Part shown: piece by piece, positions 24,426-36,900 of the stretch
How positions within the stretch are numbered: the first letter of the stretch is position 1
Layout: every line of letters begins with the position of its first letter
Source: Canna indica
Taxonomy: Eukaryota > Streptophyta > Magnoliopsida > Zingiberales > Cannaceae
DNA length: 64,000 nucleotides
Assembly (NCBI GenBank): GCA_034359265.1
Contig: CP136897.1
Coordinates: 24,794,001 to 24,858,000, forward strand
Reading direction: 5' to 3'
The notes under the pieces: generated by a model
What the model was told of the DNA's origin: nothing
Databases searched by the model: none
Seen by the model: only the letters and a program-made list of their open reading frames with translations
Position numbers and translations under genes: made by a program

Positions 24426-24941
24426 ATATAGATCACAACTTCAACCAACGTGGAATTTTAACGCGTTCAAATATTTAGACGAAGAGAATAAGACAACAAG
24501 AACTCTCATTTTGGAAAAAAAGAAGAAGAAAGATTTTGTTTTTAAAATTAAGAAGTTATTTTACGCAAAATAATTTTGCCGCGTTAGACTCTCGCCTATG
24601 GACGGTATGCATTGTGTCGTCTCATGTGGAGTAATCTCATTGGATACCATTATGTTCGTCAGCCACGTATGAAAAGTGTCACAAAAAGGATAAACTTTAA
24701 CGATTTTCGTCTCAATAATGGCAACAAAATCTCAAAAAAGAAAGAAAGAAAAGCTGCGGGCATTTTCTGCATATCTCGCAAAGTATGAGGGCAAAAAAAG
24801 TACCATTCTCCCAAAATTAAAAAGGATATACCTAGCTCTCCTCCGAAATTATTCGTATCAATCCATAAATACATCAATAGGGTTTAAAACCCGCTTCTTG
24901 AATCTCTCTCTCCCCTCTCTCTCTCTCTGTACGGCGCAATA
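24426..24941 (+). promoter_or_regulatory. Upstream region of the E3 ligase gene
   Basis: This 516-bp stretch between the solo LTR and the start codon should hold the core promoter and 5' leader. A TATA-like CATAAATA lies at 24864-24871, followed by a CT-rich tract (24901-24928) of the kind frequent in plant 5' leaders, and the ATG at 24942. No transcript evidence is available here, so promoter placement is inferred. Confidence 0.45.
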
Positions 24942-27900
24942 ATGGATAACAGGGAAGAAAGCGGCGCCGGAAGCAAGCATGTTACCGCCGAAGATAACCC
25001 TAACCCTGAACCACGTTCGACTTCCCCGCCGTCAGCCGAGGATGTGGCCATCCAGACGGAGGCGGTGCCACCTCCGCCGCCGCCACTGGCCCGTACGCCC
25101 TTCACCAGCCTCAGCCAGGTCGACGCCGACCTCGCTCTCGCTCGCGCCCTCCAAGAACAGGCATCCGATCCCTCAATCTCCTCCTATTTCAGGGTCGGGA
25201 ATGATGGGTTATTCACGTTCTTTTGCTCGTGCAGGAGAGGGCGTATGCGATGCTGAGGATGAATGGCGTGGATGGTAGCGATTACGAGAGTTCCGACGCC
25301 GTTAGCTACGAGTACGAGGAGGAAGAGGATGTGGAGGCTGTGGGAGACGAGCCGGTGCACGTAATTGGGGATGATGGAAGGAGCATCGAAGGAAGCGATT
25401 ACGGCGAGGATGCTTTCGATGCCAACGATCACGATGTAGATCCCGAGGAATTTGAAAACGATGAGGATTTTGCAAGGGCACTGCAGGATGCCGAGGAGCA
25501 GGAGGTGGCAGTTCGGTTGATGGCCCTTGCTGGATTGAACGAATGTGAGAGAATGCCGCGAGTAGCTTATTTCTTGATTTTGAATTTTGATCTGAATTTG
25601 ACTTTCGTTTGTTTCTTTTCAGGGGCGTCAGACGATCATGGTGACCATGGCAGTAATTCTCAAGTGAGTCATCAATTTTTCCTCTTGGAAACTACCAGTT
25701 TCATCACTATTTTAAAACTATGCTCTTCTGACTAGCTACAAATTCCTAAAATTCTTCCCCTTGTTCCATCTTGATATTTAAGCAATCTGTTTCACCTTCA
25801 TTTCTAATGTCTTACAAACCCATATTCTATATGTAGATGTGTCTCTGATAGAGCTCTTTTTTTTCTTGCTAATTTTTAATCTGAAAACTAATCGTTCTTT
25901 GCCTTGAGATACTTAATTACAATCTCCATCATAGTGATATTTGCATCAAAGCTATGCCTCTAGTATGCATAGTTCACAAGATTAGCTGAAAAACTATACT
26001 AGTGGAATTGACAAGACCTATCTTAGTAGACTAGCTTCATTGATACATATCAGTAAATTAATTCAAATATAGGAACTGGTCATACATAAAATAAGTCAAA
26101 AGTCAAAACAATGGGGTGTGTCTATAAAACATATGAAGATAAGAAATAGTCATGATAGCATAATCATTGACAACTCTTTTTTGTTTTTGACCCCTAGGTT
26201 ATCCATGAGGTTGGTTATATGCATTATCTGTGGGCCACAAGGATCCACATTAGAGAGTAATCTTGAATGTATCTTTTAGTGCAATTAGCTCTTCATTTTA
26301 ATATTACAGATTCACAAGAAATCTTACTTTGATTAAGGTTATTTTGGAATAGTCATGATACACTATCACTTGTGCCATCTTTTCCGCAATTTCAGTGATA
26401 AATGTCACTTAATGAAAATGGAATTAAGCTATGTCCACAACAAAACTTGGAAAGGATACTCCAACAAGCATTTAGGCTCATGGCAATTAAGTTTTGCTGC
26501 AAATTTTGTATTTTTGGTTATTAAGTAATTGAGTCATATATTTTGAGGTTCGGATTTTTGTTACCAATTGAAATTTATTTTCTGAGGTACAGTTTTATTT
26601 TAGTAGTTATATTTTCAAAGGGGTAGGTGGTGCCTGGTAGCACTGGTCACTGAGTTCTCAACAAAGCAGGGTTTAGTGAGGGTCAGCATATGCAGCCTTA
26701 CTCTTAAATAGTAAATTGGTTGTGTTCATGAACTCGACCAATGTCTCCCATATCCCATTGAGTAACTTCACCGTTGCATTGAAGATTGTGTTTACTATTT
26801 CAGAAGGGCATTTTGTCATGTATTACATATAATTTAAGTATTTAACTATTTTTTTTACTGAGCATACAGTTAAACTAGTTGATCCATCTGGCTAAACAAT
26901 GGCCCAGTGGATTCGGTAAAAATGACCATTTTATCTATAGCATAGTCTATATTTTATAAGTTTAATTCCATTATCTTACACTTATAATGTTGAGTATTAT
27001 TCTAATTTAGATTTGTTTAAGATGTAAAATCTTAGAAAGATTTCTTTTGTCTCTTAAATTGTACATACTAGAACTGACTGAGAATTTAGCCTTAGATTAG
27101 AAGTATTATCTGTCAAATTGTCTATCTAGGCCTGAAATTTTCCCCTAATGATGGGGCTGAGCAGTACCACACTCTCAGCCAGCCCACTATGCACCAACGT
27201 AATCCATTGCGCACCAATGCGGCAAAGCGTCCAGTGCACGCAAACACAGCGTGTGCAGCGCGACGTTTCACTGTTCAATTGCTTGCGTTTCACGGTTCAC
27301 CAGCACGCAAGGATGATGGAGCAACACGACATCATAAGGGAAAGCTTGCTTGTATTCACAACAATGTACAAGTACATGAGATCACACGACCACATTGTCA
27401 AGTAAATGGTTTAAAATACCGGTACCGGTACGGATCTCGGTCAGTAACTGGTGCCCGGTATGTACTAGTACCGTACCATACCGACACACGGTATGGGCCG
27501 GTACGAAAAAAGCATACCGGCCAAATTTTTATTTATATTTATTTTTTTTATTTTTGCTGTTAAAAATAACTCCAATAACACATAATTGATCAAGAAATAC
27601 TTAAATTTAAGATTCAAATGTCAAATACATGAATACAATATTTTAAATCCGGCCCCAAACGACTATATGCCATTAAAGCAACGACTCTTAAATTTTTAAG
27701 AGCCGTTACGTCATACAGGGCAATACCGCCCGGTATGACATCAAATACCGCTCATACCGGGCGGTATTTAGTGAGATACCGGGTATCTCGTATACCGATT
27801 TTTCAAAAAACCGGTAAATACCGGCTGTACTGGGCGGTACGATACGGTATTTGAAACCATGGTCAAGTATATGTGTCGTGCACCGATGTTTGTACTCCTC

Positions 27901-30900
27901 ACTTAACACACTCTTGTTTTCACATACACAAAAGAGTCAACCAACACTTGCCTTGATCATCATCAACTCTCCACAAGGCTTACTGTCCTATAAATAGAGC
28001 ATAGAAGGACTCGGCCATAAGGCCAATCAGCAATTGATTAACTGCCAAAACTGCCCAACCGACAGTGGTTGAGTCTTGTCCTTGACTCCTTGGACCGCAC
28101 CAGCTTAGAGTCATCCGAGCCAGTCTGGGTGCCAACCAACACTCAGTTAGGTCATGTGCAGCTTGTCACATGACCAGGTCAGTCCGCATTAAGTCAACAT
28201 TGGACACTTAGTGTCTGTGGAGCAACATTGTTCGGGGCAAAAACTCCACACCGTAAAGCACTTGTTGCCCACCTATGTCCGCAGTAGCAGTTGCAATGCT
28301 CCACGCTTGCTCACGTATAAGTGCCTTGATTTACTCAGGCGAGCACCTAAGCTAGCGCCTAGCGTGTCGGACAATAAAGCACCTTGGCACCTTTGGGCGC
28401 CTAACGCCTTGTGACAACAGTGGCTTGACCATCGTCAAGCCAAATGACATGACTAGAAACCCATTGTCTTTGTATTAGCAAGTAACAACTTATTAGTATC
28501 AGTCCTTCCTAAGGTATTCCTGCTTTTCTTTGATTCGAAGAATGACCTTTTAAAGGGCTAATCAAGTTTAGAATATAACTTTATTGCTACCACTTACGTT
28601 GGCTGCATGCATCTTTTCTACTATCTAGTGCTATTGAAGTCAATGTCATATAGAAAAATACAAATTTCCACAAACAATTCATTCTGAAAATAGCATGATG
28701 CGTAGCAAGTTTGTAATGCTATTCATATAGGCTACTAATTTTAAAATCATAAGTTAATCTTATCATGTTACAATTTAGCTCTGCAAATGGCTTCCTTGTC
28801 TATGTAGGCCAAATAGCCTTGATTGGATCCTTTAGTTGATTAGCAGTCCTTAGCAGTCCTTAGCAGTCAGAAATTAGACACCCAAGCAATCAAAATTTAT
28901 CACCCCATATTTCTGACTAGAAAAGGAATTAAGCTCCATGGAACTAATCTGCCTGAATCATGGGGTGAGCAAACTAGCTGAACAATCGCCAGTTGGCAGA
29001 TGGAAGTAGCCAGATTTGTAGCTTACTACAGAAGTTTCCTAATACAGTTCAAGGTTGTCTGGAACTCAAATTTTATCCAACTCACTTGATCTGTTACTGT
29101 TAAATTAAATGCTCGCAAATAATCATTGATCTGTATGGTGTAGCAGAAGCTTCCTAACAAAGTTTTATCTTACTAACTAGATCTGTTTATCTTAATAGAA
29201 TGCTTGCAAATTGTCATTGATAATGCAAACTGAATCATGATGCATCAGTTTAGGAACCTTCAATTTATAACTTGCTTCTATTTATCTTCCATTTGGAATT
29301 GTTGTCAACAAGAAAGTAAAAGTAACTTATATCTGATCGTGTGCTTACATTTTAAGGATGGATGCATGATAATATTTAAATGCCATGTTTCTCATGTCAC
29401 CGTGTTGGAAGTATGAAAACGATAAGAACAATGAACAACTTGAACGCTTCATGTTCTAATCAAAATTGTCAATGTACATCATAAATAATCTATAGTTTAG
29501 ATGAAAACTTTGGAATAAATAAAGGGAACAACATCAACTCAAACCCTGGTCATTGGAGAGAGTAAGATGCTTGGAATTTAATATCCTAGGACCTAAGCTT
29601 ACGAAGATGCCTTATATTTGGAAATTTCTATCTTAGGATGCATGGCAAGAGGTTGATCCAGATGAATATTCATATGAGGTATGATATTTATTTTCCTGGA
29701 AAATTAGTCATTCATTTGAAACTTCATTACCTTAGTCATTAATACTCTGCTACTTCAGGAACTAGTTGCACTAGGTGAGATAGTTGGAACTGAAAGCAGA
29801 GGCCTTTCTTCTGATACAATTGCTGCTTTGCCTTCGGTGAATTACAAGGCAGAAAATGTGCAAGATGACAATGTTGAACAGTATGCATATATCTTCTACA
29901 GGTTTCTAGTATTGTTCATCAGTATAAGATTGTTCTAGTGACTATTAAATGATTGCCCCAGATGTGTTATATGCCGGCTGGAATATGAAGATGGTGAATC
30001 TTTGGTGTTGCTTTCATGCAAGCATAAATACCACTCTGAATGCATAAACAAGTGGCTCCAAATAAACAAGGTAATATTCTTAAAAAGAATCTGGTTTTAT
30101 TGTGCATTCCTATTGCTTAAATTTATCTTATAGTACCTTTTTTAAAAAAATTGTGGAGTTTACAGTCAGTTATTTACTGATGGGCTAAGTTTGCATTTGC
30201 ATGTTTAAATATAAGATTGAAGGGCATGACTTTGTCAATTGGTTTTCATAGTACCAACTCGATTTGAGTACCATATGTATTTTGGCATTAATTGCTTATT
30301 ATCATGAAGAAGTTGAATGGTTTTCATCATCAGCTTGAGTAGAACAAATTAATTCATCTGCAGTAATTAATTAGATTTCATGTCTCTGATGCTTAGCATT
30401 CTACTTAATGTGTAGTACTTGTATGACAATTCATGACTATGATCTGATTACGAACTTGAACTTATCCAATTTGGACCAGTTTGGATTTTGTTGTTTGTCT
30501 TAACTGTGGATGACCCTTTTTTGGCTCTTGGGGCAATCCATTTCATATGATAGTAGATAGAGCTACTCTTTCAAAACCAGTGATGGTTCCAGTGACCCTG
30601 TAAAATAAAGTGCATATGCACAATCCATGATCGTACATATTTTTGTACACTTCATGGACCAAGACACAACATATTTCGTGCCATAACTAAGCCAAAAAAG
30701 TCTAGTATAACTATGTGTAGACTGGACCATCTTGTTTTTGGGTGGAGATAGGGAAAACCTGACCCCAACCAAGACCGGACCACTAAAGGGTTTTCTTTTT
30801 GAGAAAAAAACAAGGGAAAAGGTCTAAAATGATCCCTAAACTTTTTCGGGATTTTGACATTGGTCCCACAACTTTTTTTCGAGTCAATTGGGTCCCTAAA

Positions 30901-33900
30901 GATTTGTTTGGTCCCTGGTCGTGACCAATTACCAAGGACCAAAGTGACGCGTTTGTTTTACGGTAGGGTCACGACCAGGGACCAAAGTGACGTTTACAAA
31001 TCTTTAGGGATCCAATTGACTCGAAAAAAAGTTGTGGGATCAATGTGAAAATTCCGAAAAAGTTTAGGGACCATTTTAGACCTTTTCCCAAAAAACAACT
31101 TGTATAGAATTCAAGAGTATCGAATTAGCATACAAGTAGGGGAGGAGGGAGGGAAGAAAGAAGAAATAACATAAATGGTCCAAACAGAAGAACCAGATAT
31201 AGATGAAAGCCAATGGCTAGGTAGATGACCATTATTGTCCTAGATTGGAGTGCATGGCTTTGGCTGCAATAGTAAGAATCCCCTAGAGATGATGAGTCTG
31301 TCCCTTCTGTTGAGTTTCCCTTTAACAGTGAGCCATCAAGTGCCACAGGAATGGTGCAACAACTTCATGGATCCCCCTAAAATTAAGTAGATTGTATAGT
31401 GATTTCATTGTAAACAGGCTGTCATTGTCTCATCTCCATTTGATTTTGTCTTCTCCAAATTGAGTCTTTGACGGAAGATAGGGCTTGTATGAGCCCAAGA
31501 ACAAGAGCGGGGCCAATGAAATTTCCAAAACTGATATTCCAGCATATGAAGTGACCTTGCTTGTTGATGACTTTGGCACCTTGATGGTGGTGACATTTGG
31601 CCAATTTGCACAGTTGAAGAGCTCTGGAAATATATTCATTAGCTTTAATTGGAGATTGAGAACCATTAGCAAGTGTGACATTAGAAGAATTTGGAGTATA
31701 GGTGAGGGTAGAAAAGTGAGTTTTATTACCAGAGATGTGGTCAGATGCACCAGAGTCTAGTATCCATAGGCCAAGGGAAGGACTTTTGGTGAGGCAAGTA
31801 AAGGAATTACCAGAGTGGGAACCACCTGGGGAGGAGGAATGTTGTTTTGCAGCTTGGAATTGTAAGTACTCATTAGCTCCTGTAACAGAATTAGGTTGTT
31901 GATCCTTTGCATCATGTAAAGGAAGCAGTCCATCTCCTTGAGTTTGTGCCACATGAGCTGTACGTCGACTATTGCTAGAATGAGTATTGCGTGGTGGCCT
32001 ACCATGCAATGCCCAACAAGTATCACAAGTATGTCATCCTTTATCACAATTGGAGCAGTGTATTAGTGTAATTTTGGTCCTCTCCATTTTCCTCTTTGAA
32101 AACCTCCTTGTGTGGACTAGGCAGCTAAAATAGATGATTCTGTCTCATTACTTTGTGTTGTGCTTGAAGAAATCCGTAAAAGTCGAGCAGAAACATCCTC
32201 CAATGATGGGATGACAGGAGTTGTTAGAATCTGATCTCGCACAGAACTTAGGTCACATTTAAGTCCTATTAAGGCAGAAATTATAAAGTATTTATCTCTT
32301 TGTTTTTAACACGACCAATATCTAATAGCCCATCATGTCTACTCCGCTTCGGTTACTCCTGTGCCATGCTCATGCCATTGCTCACACGGGCATTTTGTCA
32401 CAAGCTCCCATGACTATGCGTCCACATCCAAGGCATGAGGCGCCAAGGGGGTGCCCAACCCTCCCCCTTAAAGAGCTTATTTGGGTTTCGTAGTCTCCGT
32501 AATCTCGAGCACCCAATCCATGTTGAAGGCCGGAACAATCTATCCAACGATGTTCCCCAAGGCTGACCAACCCTCAAATTGCCCTCGAACCTCACTATCC
32601 GTGGCATGCACGTAGTTGAGGGTTAGCACGTACCGCCACTATCCGTACACAAGGGTGTGGGGCTAACAAACCCCCCTCACTTAAATAAGTTGTAACCAGT
32701 TATTCATCTTGCTATACTCTAGCACCCGATGGTCCAAACAAGCGATCAACCACTATGTCCATTTCCTTTGCCATGGTCAGAGGGGTGCGCTTCGATTTTG
32801 CGCATCTTGTGTCTTCATCATCTTCGTGAAATGGTTTCAAGCAAAGTTGTCAAATCGTGAATCATATTGTGAATCGTGTATCGTTTCATATCGTACGATA
32901 CATAATCATTTTCATAAAATGCCTAAATACCAAAATTATATACATAGAACATAAAGAAAATACTTAAAAAGTAAAGCATTATAAATCAAATCCATCCACT
33001 AGTACCAAAATAGCATCCTAAGTCACTAGTTTTAAGTAAACTCATAGAAAATAAGAATCAGCAGTGAATAAGTTAAGAACGGAGAACCTAATAGGAAATA
33101 GAAAATAGGAAAATAAGTTAAGAACCAACCGTGAATACTTGATAGAAAATAAGAACCAATAGTGAATAATAGGAAATAGAAAATAAGAACCTAAGTTAAC
33201 CAACAGTGAGTAAATAATAGGAAGTAGAATACTATTAAATAGGAAGAAGTAGGATTGCAATGAAGAAGCCGATTGCAGAAATCAGCAGAAGCCGCGAATC
33301 GCGATTGCACGTGAAGTGGCGGCGTCGGGAGAGGGGGGATTGCAGAAGCCCAATTGCAGCGACTTGTCGGCGTCGGCGTCACGATTGCAAAAGTCGCCTC
33401 TCGCGTGAAGTTGCCGCGTCGGTGAGGGGGATTGGAGAAATGAAGCTCGTGTGTCACGCGTGTGCTTGTGAAGTCGCAGCAGAGGAAGCGTCGCCACGTG
33501 AAATCGGGCCAGTGAAGGCGTCTGCGAATCGCACATCCGAATTGCCTGAATCGCATAATCAGAATCGCGATTCTGAATCGCAGCAATTCAGACGATTCAT
33601 ATACAATTCGGGACCAAAAACGATTCGTATATGGTTTTCGAATTGCTGGCATCTCGAATCGAATCAAATCGTGCGATTCGAATTGTGAATCGCACGATTC
33701 TAACAACAGAGGTTTCATGTAACTCACATGGAATGTAGGATGAATCTTCATCCTATTTGGTAGTGCCAAGCGGTATGCCTTTGCATCGACCAACACGCTT
33801 CACTACCTCAAATGGACCATCGTACCTTTGGATCAACCCCTTATGCCATCTCTTGCTTGTGACCTTTTTTATATCGGAGGCGTAGTTTCAACATCACCTT

Positions 33901-36900
33901 GTCCCCAACCTAAAACTCCAGTGGCCGATGCCCCTTGTCGGCATGCTTCTTCATACTTGGTCAGTGACCGGTACCAGTATGTACCGGTACCGTATCGACA
34001 CACGGTACGGGCCGGTATGAAAAAGGCATACCGGCTAGAATTTTTTTTTTGCTGTTAAAAATAACTCCAATAACACATAATTGATCAAGAAATACTTAAA
34101 TTTAAGATTCAAATGTCAAATACATGAATACAATGTTTAAAATACGGACGAATGACGTTCGTCGTACTTGTACATATCTTAGGGACATACACGATTAAGG
34201 TCGACACCGTAAGTCTCCAATGCCCATATGTGGAAATGATCCCATGCCATCATGCCTTGGTATCCATTATACCACATACTCATCACTGTTTCTTTGTTGG
34301 CAGTCCAAGAACTAGTCCCTGTATCATCAGTTGAGTAGATACTTGATATAAAGTAGGTTGATTGAGTAGATTACCATCATATCGTGATGGTAATCTTGCA
34401 AAGTTGTCGGTCTACCTCCTCGACGCTGGCCTCTCTTCTTGTACACTCGAGTTGTTCCTCCTGTTCTAGCACCGTGATCTTGATGTTGGGTGCAGTGGTC
34501 GAAGTATTGCTCATTCGTCCACAGATCGGCAGGTGCCAGTGTTGATGGCACGACAGTGTCTTCTCCCCCAGCTCCATCATCATCATCATCATCATCTCCT
34601 TCGTCTTCTGTGCTGCTACTACTATGAACCGAGGGCTTGTTTTCTTCGTCCTCTTTCGCTTTTGCAATCGTGTCCAAAGGATCAATTGGTCGTTCACCTT
34701 TGCCTTTTGCCTTTGAAGGTGAAGGTGTTACCTTCTTCTTTCCCTTTGATTGTGAAGATGGAGAGTCGGACGTAGATCGTCGTCTTACTTGTCGAACTCG
34801 TTGAGAGTCCAAGGGAGCAAGGATCATGTCCTTCTCAAGAGCTTGGCTATTCGTGTCTTCTGGTTGGCTCTCAGACTCAATAGCATTAGATATAATTGGT
34901 GAAGGCCGAGGTGGCTCACCTGGTTCATCAAGAAGAGGCGGGCCAGTCTCCATTGCACTCCACCAATCAATTATCGGGTCCGTATCGCCTTGGACGAATT
35001 CGACATCGAATGGATTTACATGTGGAATATCTTTATCTTCGTTCTGCATTGTTTGCATCGAAGTTGCATGTTGTAATGAACATATACGAGCTTTTCTAAT
35101 CGAGTTTACGAAAGGCGGTTGCGCGGCTTCGTATGAATCAAGGCGAAGGTCGACCAATTCCTCTCGCATCTACTTGATGATGTGGTTTGCGAGAGGATGT
35201 GTATGACAATCTTTCGAAGAGTTGGAGCTTCAGTTCCAAATTGCAACCACCATTCGACTGCAACAAATTTAAAATTAATATTAGTAACGGGATTTTATCT
35301 TTGATAAATAAATTGGCAAATTTTTTTTATCTACCTGGATCCATAGTATCTCAGATGGAGATTGCAAATGAATCTCTGAAATTGCCAGTTGCATCTCGGA
35401 ACCATTTTGATTCATTGAGAGCTTGTGCCGCTTCTCGGTGGGATCCCGACATTCGCTATATGATCTTGCGGAGGGGATATAACAAACTATCGACCGTTCC
35501 AAAATCATATTTATATTGGTTTGCGGGATTTAAATAATACCCTATAAAAAATTAAGCATAATGAATAAGTAATTAAGCATAATGAATTAAATTTAAATAA
35601 TTTCCGAATATTAAATAAAAAATACCTGCGATGTATATGTCACAGCCCATTTGATTATCCCAGCTCCGGGAGATAATTTCAATAAAGTGCTCATACTTGG
35701 CAGGAGAAATCTTAACCCTCTTGATTTCTTCCTGTGCTTGGTGGATGTAGTGGCAGATATGACCCATTTGAGGTGTCTTTTTCATATTCACCTGTCGTAA
35801 CCTTGTATAAAGGTTCTACGGCGACGATTATTTTTGTGATGTAATCCTAGAAGCGCGTGTTGAGGATGTTCTTCTCTATTTGTTTTCCATTGGCTTTTTT
35901 TGGCATATCTTGATGAAGATCATTCCTCACTTGTAAATATGGTTCTAAGGGCCGCCTTTTTTTATTGGAGTGACCTTAATGCGATGAAGTTGGTTACAAA
36001 ACGAGTCGCTTCCGTCGAAGAATTTCACCTAAAATATGGAATTATCATTAGTAATTATTTATGATAAACTAATTAATAAATAAATATTTTAAATTATTTA
36101 AAAATTAATAAATTACCTTATGTAAATTTTTTCGTTAGGGCATGTACTCATGTGTGGTTGTAGATGAAGCGCGTAATTTGTTGCGCCTTCTTTATCGTCG
36201 ACTTCACCATCGGTGTATCACCGATATCTTTCATCATTAGGTTTACACAATGGGCTGCACATGAAGTCCAACATATGCGAGGATAATCCTGTTCAATTAT
36301 CTCACCTGTCCTTTTGAAATTGGCTCCGTTGTCGGTTATAACTTGAACAACGTTCTGAGGTCCAATCTCCTCGATCACCTCTGTCATCAGCTTCGAGATG
36401 TAGTATGCATCATAGATTTCATCGGACAAGTTCACCGATTTATGATAAACAACCCTCCTACTGCAATAGATGAGGAAGTTAATGATGCTTATACGGGTTG
36501 GCCCGGTCCAGCTATCGCACATCAAACTGCATCCGTACTCACCCCATTGTCGCTTGATTCCGTCGATTCATGTTTTTATTTCATCGACCTCCGTTTCAAG
36601 GTAAGGACCTAAAATTTCATAGGGAGTTGGAGGGTACCTTTTGGATGGTAGACACCATGGTTCGATAGTATGGGTTGTTGGTTGCATTGTGGGAATCCGG
36701 TTGAAGTGGAACCATTTGGAGATGGCTCTCCCCAACTCCCACTTCTTCGTCTTGCCTCAAGCATCGTCTATGCGCGGTTGCTTTGCTGATGGAGGAGGAA
36801 ATGTCCTGGGATCAAGATCAGAAACATCAACATTTGTTTTCTTACCATTTACTCCGAGGTTTGTGAAGAATTCCCGAATGCCTCCTCTGTTGCCTCCTCT

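Noticed and set aside
24942..25256. A 104-codon single-exon protein starting at the E3 ligase ATG
   Set aside because: It is the read-through of intron 1; the last 31 residues are intron-coded and not conserved.
27189..27563. Plus-strand frame of 124 codons in intron 3
   Set aside because: It crosses the boundary of a MITE with a clear 8-bp duplication and has no domain.
33191..33796. A 201-codon minus-strand frame that looks like one protein
   Set aside because: Only its first roughly 30 residues are gypsy integrase; the rest reads through a non-autonomous hAT element by chance.
34570..34600. ATC/GAT triplet run as an independent regulatory microsatellite
   Set aside because: It lies in the acidic C-terminal coding part of the decayed hAT transposase and encodes poly-Asp there.
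34327..35169. A 280-codon frame presented as a separate acidic protein
   Set aside because: Its second half is the frameshifted C-terminus of the hAT transposase; its start overlaps the hATC signature, which is in another frame.
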